Source of the DNA: Petunia secreta
Taxonomy: Eukaryota > Streptophyta > Magnoliopsida > Solanales > Solanaceae
Assembly (NCBI GenBank): GCA_029990175.1
Contig: JARKIP010000065.1
Location: forward strand, 4,592,501 to 4,656,500
Length of the DNA stretch: 64,000 nucleotides
Direction of reading: 5' to 3'
Shown here in pieces: positions 22,792 to 33,306 of this stretch. Made by a program: the position numbers and the translations under genes. The first letter of the stretch is position 1. The number at the start of each line of letters is the position of its first letter. The notes below the pieces were generated by a model. That model was not told where the DNA came from and did no database searches. It saw nothing but the letters and a program-made list of their open reading frames with translations.

Positions 22792-23808
22792 TCAGAAATC
22801 CTCCTTTTGTTTGAGAATATTGTTGTATTCTTTTTCTAAAGTTTCCTCTAGCTCTAAATGAAAATTCCTTTTGTGTATAACATTCATTTGCTGGATTCCC
22901 TCAAGTCGAGCTAAAACAATTTTTTTCCGTTTAAATATATTGCCAAAAATATCTTTATTCCAATGTGAAGCATCTTCAGTGAAGTTAAATGAGGAGTTTG
23001 CATAGTCTTGATTTTCAAACCACAAGTTTTTAACGATATTAGGAAAATCCGGATGTGAGAACCACATAATTTCTAGTCTAAACTGGGACGTGGGGGCCAT
23101 ATAAGTTTGAAAGCAATTAAGTAGCAAGGGGCAATGGTCCGAACGGGTACGAGGTAGCTGTCGTACGGTTGAGTTAGGGAACATAGTCAACCAATCATTT
23201 GTCCCCACAAATCTATCTAACCTTTCATAAATTAAAGTGGTCCTGTTTTTATGTTTGTTTGACCATGTAAATCGTGGCCCAGTAAAACCAAGGTCAACAA
23301 GCCCTGTAGCATTTAGACAGTCCATAAAGGCATTAATTCGTCTATTGCTAACAGGGTTTCCTCCAAATTTCTCAGCGGCTGTGGTGACTTCATTAAAGTC
23401 TCCACAAATTAGCCATGGCATTTTATTATTCTCATGTAATGTTTTAAGATTTTCCCATAATTCTAGTCTTCATGCGAATATTGTACTAGCATATATAACT
23501 GATAGCTTAAAGGTGTACTTTGTACCAACCTCAATCACTGCGTGTATCTCCTGTGAAGTGGAATGCGCAGACTTTCTGACAGTGACCAACTCCTTTTTCC
23601 ACATAAGGACAATGCCTGCAGAGTAGCCGTTTGATGGCACTTCCAAAAAATCATCAAATTCTAAAGCAGTAGTGAGTGCTAGATGAGTCGTGCATCTTGT
23701 CTCTGTCAAAGCCAACACTGCCGGTTTCGTCCAAGCCAGAGTATCTTGCAGATTTCGAATACATGAGAGGCTATTTGCACCTCTACAGTTCCAGAAGAGA
23801 ATGGACAT
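22792..23808 (-). pseudogene. LINE ORF2, apurinic-type endonuclease domain
   Basis: This endonuclease nicks target DNA to start reverse transcription. ATG at 23808 begins MSILFWNCRGA. LALTETRC (the catalytic Glu region), SVIYAS, WLICGDFNEVT and RSDHCPLLL follow in order, so the catalytic motifs are all present. A frameshift near 23470-23421 splits the domain between SVIYAS and GDFNE. Confidence 0.88.
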
Positions 23809-26800
23809 TTTAGTTTGGTTATTGTTGGCCGGCACCCTTGCTGCCAACGATCCCGTCATCTGCATGTCCACATTATTCAAGTATATGCTCCTGGCCTCCT
23901 CCCTTGTTGATACTGGTAGAAGCACCTCAGTGTATTTCCGCTGATAAGGAAAATAGCGAATCGCTATGATAACCCTGCAAACATCCAGAGGGCACATTAC
24001 CATTTTTCTTACTGCGAACTCTTCTTCTAGTGGTAGTGTTTCCGCTGCATGCAAGGTAATGAATTCCATCATCGTGACATCGCTTCTTAGTGTGTCCGTC
24101 TGGACATCTGATTTCTCGCCATTCTTGCGTCGTCTTCGTGCATGAACGCCGGGACTTGATTCCACTGGGGAACTATCTGCTCTGGTTCTGGTTCCACGAT
24201 TCCTCTTGTTGGTGGATTGGGTAAGAAGCTTGATAAGTTGTTCCGTTGGCGTAAATTCCATTGATGCAGGGATGGCACTGGTATCGGCGGGTGATTCTCC
24301 ATTTGTACTTGTAGGTCCATGGTCCTCAATTCTTCCATTGTTAAGTTGTGGTTTTGCACTAAATCCTTTAGCGTAAGTGCCAGCCTCTGGGTTAGAGAAC
24401 TTGCTATATTCGAAATTTCGCAGTTTCTCTCCCAATGGTTCATCTCATCTTGACGAGAAGAGTAGTTGTGATGTTCCATTTCAGTCGCGATTTGAGTGGT
24501 CCTGTGAGTATGTGATTGGTTTTGGGTCAAGGGAATTTGGGGTGGTGGAGATTGTGGTCTTAGTGACAGGTTCAGAGATGGGTCTTGGATTTGACCCATT
24601 ATGTTGGTCTGTATCAGCGTGTTTGGTAGCAGATTTTGGTGATGGCTGACAGGGTTGGTGGTTTGAAGTATGGGGAAAGCTATCAGATATGTGGTGGCCA
24701 TAGGATAGCGAGGTGTCATAGGTGGGTTCCTTCACTGTCTCCTTTGGTAAAAATTATTGACGCGGGGACGATGGTGTCGCCGGTGCTCGCTGTTCAATTG
24801 ATTGCGTGTCATTTTCCTTTGCTTCTGAGAATTTTGCGTTAACAGGGATGGGAATATGTGTGGGTATGGAGGAAGATAAAAAGGTGTTAGGTTTTGTGTG
24901 AGTTAGGGGTGTAGTCGGTTGATTTCCATGGGGGGTGGGGTCTGACTGTGCAGTTTCAGCTTTTGGGATATTTTGTATCTTTGCATTTATTGTGTCCGGC
25001 GGAGGAGAAGATATGATTGTCAGTGCATTATCATCTGCTGTTGTTGGATTTAGTGGACTGAGAATTTTCTTTTCTATTATATTGCATGTTCTTTTTGTAT
25101 TGTTCATGGTACAATCCATATCCAAGTTGTTTTGTAAACAAAAAGGAATTTTTGTCGCCGAGGTTTGAGTGTCATTTTTAACTTGCATGTCAGTCAGAGA
25201 ACTTTTCATGTCTGGGGGATTTTGGGGTTTTGTGTTGGTTTTACAGGTAAACGTGGACTGATTTGGTTCTTTTGTAAGGATTGAGACAGCTTGATTGGTT
25301 AATGGGAGTAAACTATCACATGTACTCACATTGTCGTGTGTGTTAGTACTGCTAGTTGGGGTATAGGTTGGGTCCCCTTTTAGATCTGATTGGGAGTTAA
25401 TCGAGGTAGGTAGGTAGATGGAAAGGTTGATTTCTTTTGTTTATTTGGCTTTCTTCTATTATTGGTTTATGTTGCACGTTTTTGATAGGCGTAGAGTGTT
25501 GTCCTATTGTTATACCTTTGTTTTTCCTTGGATTTTCCCTTTCCTTTAAAACTAAATCTTCTTTATTTTCTTCAACAACTTTTGCTTTTCCTTTGTCTTT
25601 ATTTTCCTTTTTTTTTGTTCGGAATTTTTTCCGATAAACTATTGATATCAATATTCTCCGATTTTTTGGTTTCATTTATTTCCGAACTGCTAAGCTTTTG
25701 ACTCGGTATTTTCAATTTTTTTACCCACTTCTCTTGTACTATCCTCCTTTTTACTAACTGATTTTTGACTCTCTAAATTTTTACTTTCATCATTTTCATT
25801 TTTTTCCTCTATTCTTTTTTCTTTTGCTCCTGGTTTTGACTTTCAACAATTGGTTGGGTGTGTTTACCTTGTACATTGTGATGCTTGGTTTCTCTCTGCC
25901 CTTCGGAAGGTCCCGTATGTTGTTGGAATTTTTCTTCATTCTTGTGGCCTTTATCCATCATGTTGTGCGTAGTATTCCCACTCTCTCTTATCCAACTAGA
26001 TCCTGCATACTTATGACCATTTTTTTCCTTCCGTAATTGACCGTTTGCCATTGACTATGGTGTAAGGGTGGCTTAGAGGAGGAGGGGGTATTGTTTTCTT
26101 TTTCTCCTTTAGCTTCTGTTTTGGATTGGTTTTTCAGAGCATATTGATAGTGCAAGTGTCCTAAGTATCCACAGTACTGGCATAGTATTGTGCTTTCCTC
26201 ATATTGGATCTTTTGTAAATGGTTTCCTATGAGTAGGTCTTTAGGCATTGGTTTGTTCATGAGCGCTAAAATACACAATCTAGCATACCTTCCTCTGCTA
26301 GCTTGGACTGTGCAGTTATCAATTTTTATAACTTCACCTATTGATGATCCTATTTTATGTAAAAAGGAGAAGTCATTATATTCCGTCGGTAGTTCTGGCA
26401 ATCTAGCCCAAATAGAGGCATAACTAGGTTGTTTTTCAGTTGTGGAGAATTTTGGTTTCCATTTTTTAACTAGGATGTATTGTCCACTGATGAACCATGG
26501 GCCTCTGAAGAGGGCTTTCTGATAGTTTTCGATTTTTTGAAAACGTATAGCATAATAATCTTCCCCTAAGTCTATCATAGTGAGGTCTTCAGTTGGTTTC
26601 CAAATAAATTGTAACCGCGATCTAATTAAGTTATAGCCGATTTTTTTTCCTAAGACTTTAAGTATGATGGTTTGGCTCCATGGCGAGTAAAGTCATTTTT
26701 TTCATCAGAAGATACGGGAATAAAGTGAGGGTGATTTAAGGAGTTATCATTTTCTTCTGTGAGATCGAAAAAATCAAGGTTTTTCTTTATTTGAGGTGTG

Positions 26801-26832
26801 TTAGTAGCGTGTGAATCTCCTGAGGAAGACAT
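23809..26832 (-). pseudogene. LINE ORF1 (DUF4283-like, zinc knuckle, low-complexity tail)
   Basis: ORF1 is the RNA-binding protein. It starts at 26832 (MSSSGDSHATNTPQIKKN). After a frameshift near 26650, the DUF4283-like part reads YYAIRFQKIENYQKALFRGP and WARLPELPTEYNDFSFL (26240-26560). The knuckle CQYCGYLGHLHYQY (near 26150-26190) has Tyr where the fourth ligand Cys should be. A long Lys/Ser/Pro-rich tail (about 24440-26050) is broken several times. The last part (24435-23809) is open and in the same frame as the start of the endonuclease, with no stop between them. Confidence 0.75.
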
Positions 26833-27060
26833 TAGAGTATCGCGAAAACTTACTGGCTCTTTTCTTTGTCTTCTATATTGGATTCTTTGGGCTTGTTGTT
26901 GCTTCTGTCCATTTGATCCATCTCTTGATCTGTCATTTTGATTTCCATTTCAGCCAGATTTGTCATGATTTGTGTGGTAATTTGATCGTAGGGAGGTAGA
27001 GGTAGTAACAATTATCTTATCTTAAAAAAGTTTTTCTAGAGAGAAGGTGGATGTGTGTGT

Positions 27061-27145
27061 GACCTTAGTGTGGTCCTATTAGAACTTGTAAGGATATTGT
27101 ATAATGCTTTGTGTAATAAATAAAATATTTATTTATCGAAAAAGT
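27061..27145 (+). other. Possible inverted LINE 3' end (plus strand)
   Basis: Next to the LINE 5' leader, but on the opposite strand, is ATAATGCTTTGTGTAATAAA followed by TAAAATATTTATTTATCGAAAAA. An AATAAA signal with a short A tail resembles the 3' end of plant LINEs. It could be the tail of the same copy after a twin-priming inversion. No clear target duplication was found, so this is tentative. Confidence 0.35.
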
Positions 27146-27491
27146 ACTTAGTTATATAAACTGAAACGGAAAAAGCAGTTCAAATATATGATGATACGAG
27201 TATAGAGAAGGATCATTCGAGCAACATATCAGAAATTCTATACTATGGTGTAGGTAGATGTTTAAAACAGAAAGGAAGGTGTATATAACCACTAACCTCC
27301 ATTAGTTAGAGGAAAACCCGGGTATTCTATTAATGTTTCTTCCTAAATTATCCTATGATCCCCTCTCTAAAATATCCCTTCAACACGTATAGGGTACTTT
27401 CCCATCGTCTTCATACTCACATACAAAACGACCCTCGAAACGCAACTTCAACCACAAAAATAATTTGAGCATGATCAGACAAAATGGATCA
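27146..27491. other. Unassigned flank left of the copia element
   Basis: A/T-rich sequence with no open frame of note and no recognisable repeat. It joins 32300 onwards if the copia insertion is removed. Confidence 0.4.
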
Positions 27492-27496
27492 AGTTA

Positions 27497-27702
27497 TATT
27501 GTAAATAGATTATGGTAAATAGATTAGTTATGTAAATTGTATAGTGGGCCAAGCCCGTTAGGTTTACTTGGTCTCTAAGTTAGGTTTAGGGTTAGGTTTT
27601 CTCTAGGTTTCTTTTGTATAAATAGGGGACTCCCCCCATCAATAAAAGCAAGAGTTTTCACCCAAATATTATTTCTCTCGTGTGAGTGTGTTCGGTTTTA
27701 CA
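27497..27702 (+). repeat. Copia 5' LTR
   Basis: It reads TATTGTAAATAG at the start and GGTTTTACA at the end. A TATA box TATAAATA lies at 27617-27624 and an AATAAA signal at 27641-27646. TGTAAA...TTTACA form inverted ends, but the AGTTA duplication places the boundary three bases further out (TAT before TG). Confidence 0.9.
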
Positions 27703-27715
27703 TGGTATCAGAGCC
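27703..27715 (+). other. Copia primer-binding site (initiator tRNA-Met)
   Basis: TGGTATCAGAGCC immediately follows the LTR. This is complementary to the 3' end of plant initiator methionine tRNA, the usual copia primer. Confidence 0.92.
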
Positions 27716-27743
27716 ATCGTGAAACTCTTCAAGTAGAAAAGTA

Positions 27744-30700
27744 ATGGAGGCTCCAAAAGGTGATGTTGCAGCCGTACGGAAGACAATCTCTCCGTACGAT
27801 ATCACTTCGAATGATAATCCTGGTTTGATTATCACACAGGTACAGTTGACCAGTGAAAACTATGAGGAATGGGCGCGGTCGGTTAGAACGGCGCTGCGTG
27901 CAAGGAAGAAGTTTGGTTTTGTTGACGGATCGATCAAGATGCCCGATGAAAAGTCGATTGATTATGAGGATTGGTGGACTATCAATTCTCTTCTACTGTC
28001 ATGGATTAGGAATTCGATCGAGCCTACTCTTCGGACCACCATATCGTACATGGAACTAGCGAAAGATCTGTGGGAGAGTATTCGAGAACGTTTCTCCGTG
28101 GGAAACGGACCTCGGATTCAGGAATTAAAAGCGGCTTTGGCCGGTTGTAAGCAAAAGGGATTAACTGTTGCTGCTTACTATGGAAAACTGGCTATGTTGT
28201 GGGAAGAACAAGGAAATTGTGATAAGTTTCCAACTTGCTCGTGTGGAAACTGCACTTGCAATCTAACGGTTGCACTGGAGAAGAAAAGGGAAGAAGATAG
28301 GGTTCACTTATTCCTTATGGGCCTGGATGAAAGTCTTTATGGAACTGTCCGTTCCAATCTCTTGGCTCAGGAGCCGTTGCCATCGATGAATCAAGTCTAC
28401 CAAAAGGTAATCCAAGATGAACGGGTCAAAGGGATGGCACGAACTCAGGAAGAACGAGGGGAGGTGACGCCGTTTGCTGCACAACGATCACAACCGCCGA
28501 AGACAGGCTATAAGGAGTGTCACTTGTGTGATCGAGGAGGACATCCTCCGGAACGCTGCTATGAAGTCATTGGCTATCCGGAGGGGTGGGTGCATTATCC
28601 GAAGCAAGGCACTTCGAATGGAGGACGTGGTAGAGGAAGAGCTGAAGGTAACAAAGGTGGAAGAGGTCGTGGACATCAACCGTTTGGTTCAAATGCTGGT
28701 CGGGGACGTGGCAATAATCGAGCAAATGCTGCTCAAGCTGAGCTCGAGAATGGAGAAAACGGACACATGAGTGTGCCCGGACAGACTAACCTGTCCGGAA
28801 TAACAGGTGATCAGTTGCAGATGCTATTCGATTTGCTGAAAAAGGAGAAGGCAAGCACAAGTGAACCATCGATCGGTAAGAAAACTCATCCTTCGTGGAT
28901 TATTGACACGGGGGCGTCAAATCACATGACCGGTCAGATAAGTATTTTGGAGAATTTACGAACAATACCAAAGTGTCCGGTAGGTTTACCGAACGGAAGC
29001 AGTACGATGGCGACTCAGGAAGGATCCATCAGATTTAACGAAGACATGGTTCTTCACGGAGTGTTATATGTGCCCGAAATGACTTGCAACTTGATTTCTG
29101 TGTCTCAATTAATTAATCAAGTTGGTTGCAATGTAAATTTCACTAATGATTTGTCTGTTATGCAGGACCGGGCTACGGGGAAGTTGATTGGAGCGGGTGA
29201 ACAAAAGAACGGACTCTACTACTTTCGGACGATACCCGTGGTGAAAGCTGTGAAGGTTGATGTGGTAGACTTATGGCATCAAAGGTTGGGACATCCTTCG
29301 ATGCAAGTGACAAAATCTCTTTCAGTCTTAGAAGATAGTGGGAAAGGTAGCTTAGAAGAAAAAGCATGTGATGTATGCCTTAGGGCAAAACAAACTAAAA
29401 ATGTATTTCCTTCGAGTAATAATAAAGCTGCTGAACCTTTTGATTTAGTTCACTGTGACTTGTGGGGTCCTTATAGAACTGAGTCTTCGTGTGGTGCATC
29501 ATATTTTTTGACTGTTGTCGATGATTGTTCACGAGGAGTATGGGTGTTCCTGTTAGTTGATAAGAAAGAGGTCGGACAAAAATTGAAGGGTTTCTTTGCA
29601 ATGGTGGAGAGACAATTCAATAAACGGGTTAAGTGCGTTCGGAGTGATAATGGAACCGAATTTGTAAGTCTGAAAGGGTATTTTCTCGAACAAGGGATCT
29701 TGTTCCAAACTTCGTGTGTGGGGACACCCCAGCAAAACGGTAGAGTTGAACGGAAACATAGACATATCTTAAACGTGGCACGGGCGCTACGTTTTCAAGC
29801 TAATTTACCGATTGACTTCTGGGGAGAATGTGTGATGACGACATGTTATTTGATTAACCGGACACCCACTAAGTTGTTGAATGGGAAGACACCTTACGAT
29901 ATCTTGATGGGTGTGACACCGAATTATGATCATTTGAGCGTGTTCGGTTGCTTATGTTATGCTCGCAATCAAGGACGAACAAGTGACAAGTTTGAAAGTA
30001 GGAGTCGTCGATGTGTGTTTTTGGGTTATCCAAATGGGAAGAAAGCGTGGAAAATGTATGATTTGGAGACAAAGGAGTTTGTGTTCTCGAGGGATGTGGT
30101 GTTTTACGAAAAGGAATTTCCATTCGCCTCCAAGGAGACTGATGCCGAAAAACGGACACAAGATACGACTTCTGTCACTGTTGCATTGGAGGAGGAAGAG
30201 GAGAGTGTGCAAGGAAGGGGGGGTGTTGAACCCGAAGTCGTGACTCCGGTGATTGAACCCGAAGTGGTGACTCCGGAAGCTGAACCTGAGGTTGTTCCCG
30301 AAGTTGCACCCGAAGAGTTGGGTCGGGGAAAACGAACTAAGAAAGAGAATATCTTGCTGAGAGACTTTGTTACTAATACGGTCCAAAAGATGAGTCACCG
30401 GGTATCGTCCTGTGTTCGAAAGTTTGCTTGTTCATCTGTTTCTCAACAACCCTCTGGTAAGCCCTATCCTCTAGCACACTATGTCAATTGTGATAATTTC
30501 TCTTCGAAACATGTGAGTTTTCTTGCAGCTATAACGCAAGGACATGAGCCTACCTCATATTCGGAGGCGGTAAAAAGTGACAAATGGAGAACAGCCATGG
30601 GGGAAGAATTGAAGGCATTGGAAGCGAACAAAACCTGGGAGATAGTTCGCTTGCCTACCGGGAAGAAGGCCCTCGGATGTCGATGGGTATACAAGATAAA

Positions 30701-32081
30701 GTACAACTCGGATGGAACTATTGAAAGGTACAAAGCAAGATTGGTGATTTTTGGAAATCACCAAATCGAAGGGGTTGATTATACGGAGACATTTGCACCA
30801 GTTGCAAAGATGGTGACTGTCCGAGTTTTTCTGGCCGTAGCAGCTGCCAAAAATTGGGAATTGCATCAGATGGATGTGCACAATGCATTTTTGCATGGTG
30901 ATCTTCACGAGGAAGTATATATGAAATTGCCTCCGGGACATCGCATGACGGGGAGAGGAGCTGTGTGTCGCCTTCGAAAATCATTGTATGGATTAAAACA
31001 AGCTCCCCGATGTTGGCTTGCGAAGTTGTCTGCTGCACTTAAGCAATATGGGTTTCGACAATCATATTCGGATTACTCATTATTTACGATGAAGAAGGGA
31101 AATGTGCATTTAAATGTGCTTGTTTATGTGGATGATCTGATTATATCTGGTAATGATTCGAAGGCAATTCGAATTTTTAAGTTATATCTCTCGAAATGTT
31201 TCCATATGAAGGATTTAGGTGCCTTGAAAGACTTCTTGGGAGTTGAAGTGGCAAAGGCTCCGAAAGGAATCTTCCTGTGTCAGAGGAAGTATGCATTGGA
31301 TATCATATCGGAAACAGGCTTGTTGGGGGCAAAACCGGTTGGTACACCGATAGAACAAAACCATCGCTTGGCACTTGCGACTGGTCGTTTTATCAAAGAT
31401 CCTGAACGCTATTGGCGACTGGTAGGAAGATTGATTTACTTGTGTTTTACACGACCGGATTTGTCCTATAGTGTGCATGTGTTGTCGCAATTCATGCAGA
31501 GTCCCCGTATTGAGCATATGGAAGCGGCACTCAGGGTTGTTCGATATTTGAAAGGCTGTCCGGGACAAGGCATTGTATTTCATTCTCAGTGTGATCTGAG
31601 ATTGCACGGGTGGTGTGACTCTGATTGGGCAGGCTGTCCGTTGACACGTCGATCGTTAACAGGTTGGTATTTGTCGTTAGGGGACTCACCGATATCTTGG
31701 AGAACGAAGAAGCAACAGATCGTGTCGAGGTCCTCCGCTGAGGCAGAATATAGATCGATGGCGATGACTGTGTGTGAATTGAAGTGGTTGAAAGGGATTT
31801 TATGGAACCTTGGAATTGATCACGACTCTCCGATAAATTTGAAGTGTGACAGTCAAGCTGCGTTACATATTGCTCGGAATCCAGTCTTTCACGAACGCAC
31901 TAAACATATCGAAGTCGACTGTCATTTTGTTCGGAATGAAATCATCGGAGGAGTCATTCGTCCCAGCTATGTGCCTACGACCACGCAACTTGCTGATATT
32001 TTTACGAAGGCGCTGGGACGCGCCCAGTTCGAATTCTTCCTTAACAAGTTGGGCATAAGGAACCCTCACGCTCCAACTTGA
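27744..32081 (+). CDS. gag-pol: Copia gag-pol polyprotein (gag, protease, integrase, RT, RNase H), 1445 aa
   Basis: The start ATG at 27744 is 29 bp after the primer-binding site. Domains in copia order: gag (residues 1-240, copia-type gag_3 fold, with LTSENYEEWARSVRTALRA); zinc knuckle C259-C262-H267-C272; a Gly/Arg-rich RNA-binding stretch (about 290-335); protease with DTGAS at 388-392; pre-integrase HQRLGHPS (about 511); integrase core with D572, D635 and E669 (CDLWG, RSDNGTEF, NGRVERKH). RT follows with DVHNAFLHGDL and catalytic YVDD at 1128-1131, then RNase H from about 1290 (CDSDWAG, SSAEAEYRS). No stop or frameshift interrupts it and all catalytic residues I can check are present. It makes the particle, enzyme and integration functions in one protein. 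I infer it could be autonomous. Confidence 0.96.
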   Translation: MEAPKGDVAAVRKTISPYDITSNDNPGLIITQVQLTSENYEEWARSVRTALRARKKFGFVDGSIKMPDEKSIDYEDWWTINSLLLSWIRNSIEPTLRTTISYMELAKDLWESIRERFSVGNGPRIQELKAALAGCKQKGLTVAAYYGKLAMLWEEQGNCDKFPTCSCGNCTCNLTVALEKKREEDRVHLFLMGLDESLYGTVRSNLLAQEPLPSMNQVYQKVIQDERVKGMARTQEERGEVTPFAAQRSQPPKTGYKECHLCDRGGHPPERCYEVIGYPEGWVHYPKQGTSNGGRGRGRAEGNKGGRGRGHQPFGSNAGRGRGNNRANAAQAELENGENGHMSVPGQTNLSGITGDQLQMLFDLLKKEKASTSEPSIGKKTHPSWIIDTGASNHMTGQISILENLRTIPKCPVGLPNGSSTMATQEGSIRFNEDMVLHGVLYVPEMTCNLISVSQLINQVGCNVNFTNDLSVMQDRATGKLIGAGEQKNGLYYFRTIPVVKAVKVDVVDLWHQRLGHPSMQVTKSLSVLEDSGKGSLEEKACDVCLRAKQTKNVFPSSNNKAAEPFDLVHCDLWGPYRTESSCGASYFLTVVDDCSRGVWVFLLVDKKEVGQKLKGFFAMVERQFNKRVKCVRSDNGTEFVSLKGYFLEQGILFQTSCVGTPQQNGRVERKHRHILNVARALRFQANLPIDFWGECVMTTCYLINRTPTKLLNGKTPYDILMGVTPNYDHLSVFGCLCYARNQGRTSDKFESRSRRCVFLGYPNGKKAWKMYDLETKEFVFSRDVVFYEKEFPFASKETDAEKRTQDTTSVTVALEEEEESVQGRGGVEPEVVTPVIEPEVVTPEAEPEVVPEVAPEELGRGKRTKKENILLRDFVTNTVQKMSHRVSSCVRKFACSSVSQQPSGKPYPLAHYVNCDNFSSKHVSFLAAITQGHEPTSYSEAVKSDKWRTAMGEELKALEANKTWEIVRLPTGKKALGCRWVYKIKYNSDGTIERYKARLVIFGNHQIEGVDYTETFAPVAKMVTVRVFLAVAAAKNWELHQMDVHNAFLHGDLHEEVYMKLPPGHRMTGRGAVCRLRKSLYGLKQAPRCWLAKLSAALKQYGFRQSYSDYSLFTMKKGNVHLNVLVYVDDLIISGNDSKAIRIFKLYLSKCFHMKDLGALKDFLGVEVAKAPKGIFLCQRKYALDIISETGLLGAKPVGTPIEQNHRLALATGRFIKDPERYWRLVGRLIYLCFTRPDLSYSVHVLSQFMQSPRIEHMEAALRVVRYLKGCPGQGIVFHSQCDLRLHGWCDSDWAGCPLTRRSLTGWYLSLGDSPISWRTKKQQIVSRSSAEAEYRSMAMTVCELKWLKGILWNLGIDHDSPINLKCDSQAALHIARNPVFHERTKHIEVDCHFVRNEIIGGVIRPSYVPTTTQLADIFTKALGRAQFEFFLNKLGIRNPHAPT

Positions 32082-32088
32082 GGGGGGG
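32080..32088 (+). other. Copia polypurine tract
   Basis: GAGGGGGGG lies at 32080-32088, between the stop codon region and the 3' LTR. It overlaps the last bases of the TGA stop. Confidence 0.85.
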
Positions 32089-32294
32089 TATTGTAAATAG
32101 ATTATGGTAAATAGATTAGTTATGTAAATTGTATAGTGGGCCAAGCCGGTTAGGTTTACTTGGTCTCTAAGTTAGGTTTAGGGTTAGATTTTCTCTAGGT
32201 TTCTTTTGTATAAATAGGGGACTCCCCCCATCAATGAAAGCAAGAGTTTTCACCCAAATATTATTTCTCTCGTGTGAGTGTGTTCGGTTTTACA
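32089..32294 (+). repeat. Copia 3' LTR
   Basis: It differs from the 5' copy by three substitutions. One turns AATAAA into AATGAA at the polyadenylation-signal position. The TATA box is kept at 32209-32216. It is followed by the AGTTA duplication. Confidence 0.9.
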
Positions 32295-32299
32295 AGTTA

Positions 32300-33029
32300 G
32301 CTAGTGGTGTCTATTAAATTTTCAAAGAGAATTTGTACAGATAAATAATTACGTGGTTGCAACTTGTAGATATGGCCAAATCAGTAGTACGATATACATA
32401 AAACTTCTTGTCTATTCTAATAAACTTCGGACATTTTGTACATAGTCTATGGCTATCAGTGGGCAGTGATCCCACTCGAAATGATGTCAATTTTGGCCAA
32501 TGGAGCGCTCTCTTCGAAAAAAGATAGCTCGTCTTTTTCTTTCTGTGCGTCTCGGTACCTTCTTTTAAGTGTAAAAAGGGAACTTTGATATAGCTGATTG
32601 GAGTAGTAATTTTCACTTTGTCCTCGTCCCAGCCAAATATTATATCGACGATAATTGATACTACTGTTTTAATCGCTCTTCGTTTTCAGTGGAGCACACA
32701 GCATTTACACGACTCGTAAGGACGTATTCACATAATTCGTGATTTTATACTTTATCTGGTTCACTTTATTCGATCTTTTAGTCTTTTTTTTTTGTTCAAA
32801 TAATTAATTTTATCTTTCTAAATTTATTCTTGTTAATAAATGATCTAAATACAATTTGAAAAGTCATTACAATTTTTGATGAATCCTTAAATATGAGAGA
32901 GATAAAAGTTACTGTAGTAACTAAGTTCCTTAATAATGTTAAAAAGTTGATTCCTTAATATACTTCAAAGAGCAAAAAAATCAATTAAAGTAGATTGAAG
33001 AGTGTATATATATAAATCTCAAAAATATA
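32300..33029. other. Unassigned sequence between copia and MITE
   Basis: A 100-codon open frame on the minus strand (32314-32616) shows no motif I recognise. The rest is A/T-rich with no feature seen. It is a candidate piece of old unique DNA. Confidence 0.4.
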
Positions 33030-33031
33030 TA

Positions 33032-33304
33032 CTCTCTCTGTCCCAATTTATGTGTCACACTTTCCTTTTTGGTCCGTCCCAAAAAGAATGTCAGATTTCC
33101 TTATTTGTCAACTATTTAATGCACTATCTCTATTTTACCTCTATTGTGCCCTACTTACTTTAGAGCTACCAACAACTTTTTGATTACTCCAATCTTTTCT
33201 CTCTTACTTTTTCAAGGGTAAATTTGAACATTTTCAAAATTAACTTCTATTTCTTAAACTCCGTGCCAAGTCAAACACCGCCACATAAATTGGGACGGAG
33301 GGAG
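33032..33304. mobile_element. Stowaway-type MITE
   Basis: A 273-bp element with terminal inverted repeats of 23 bp matching at 21 positions. The shared core is GTCCCAATTTATGTG and the right end reads GGGACGGAGGGAG. TA lies on both sides (33030-33031 and 33305-33306), the TA duplication of Tc1/mariner-related Stowaway elements. It has no coding capacity and would depend on a transposase from elsewhere. Confidence 0.9.
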
Positions 33305-33306
33305 TA

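Larger units (their letters stand above)
22005..27060 (-). mobile_element. LINE (L1-type non-LTR retrotransposon), 5' region kept and 3' half lost
   Basis: Reading leftwards: 5' leader (about 27060-26833), ORF1 with a DUF4283-like domain and a zinc knuckle, an endonuclease domain, then RT that ends abruptly at about 22005. The catalytic FADD block, the RT C-terminus and the 3' UTR are absent. Most LINE copies are 5' truncated; this one is the reverse. Several frameshifts make it inactive. Confidence 0.85.
27497..32294 (+). mobile_element. Ty1/copia retrotransposon with intact polyprotein gene (probably Ale/Retrofit lineage)
   Basis: The 206-bp LTRs are at 27497-27702 and 32089-32294. A 5-bp AGTTA duplication flanks it (27492-27496 and 32295-32299). 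The primer-binding site directly follows the left LTR and the polypurine tract directly precedes the right LTR. One uninterrupted gene fills the interior. By eye the LTRs differ at three positions (about 1.5 percent), so the insertion is young. Short LTRs, a single frame and the GNHQ-EGVDYTETFAPVAK region fit the Ale/Retrofit lineage as I know it. Confidence 0.95.

Noticed and set aside
28488..32144. Antisense open frames inside the copia element
   Set aside because: They are shadows of the 1445-codon gene, with no motifs, TATA box or splice signals of their own.
32314..32616. 100-codon minus-strand frame next to the copia element
   Set aside because: No recognisable motif, no clear promoter or splice context; chance open frame in A/T-rich DNA.
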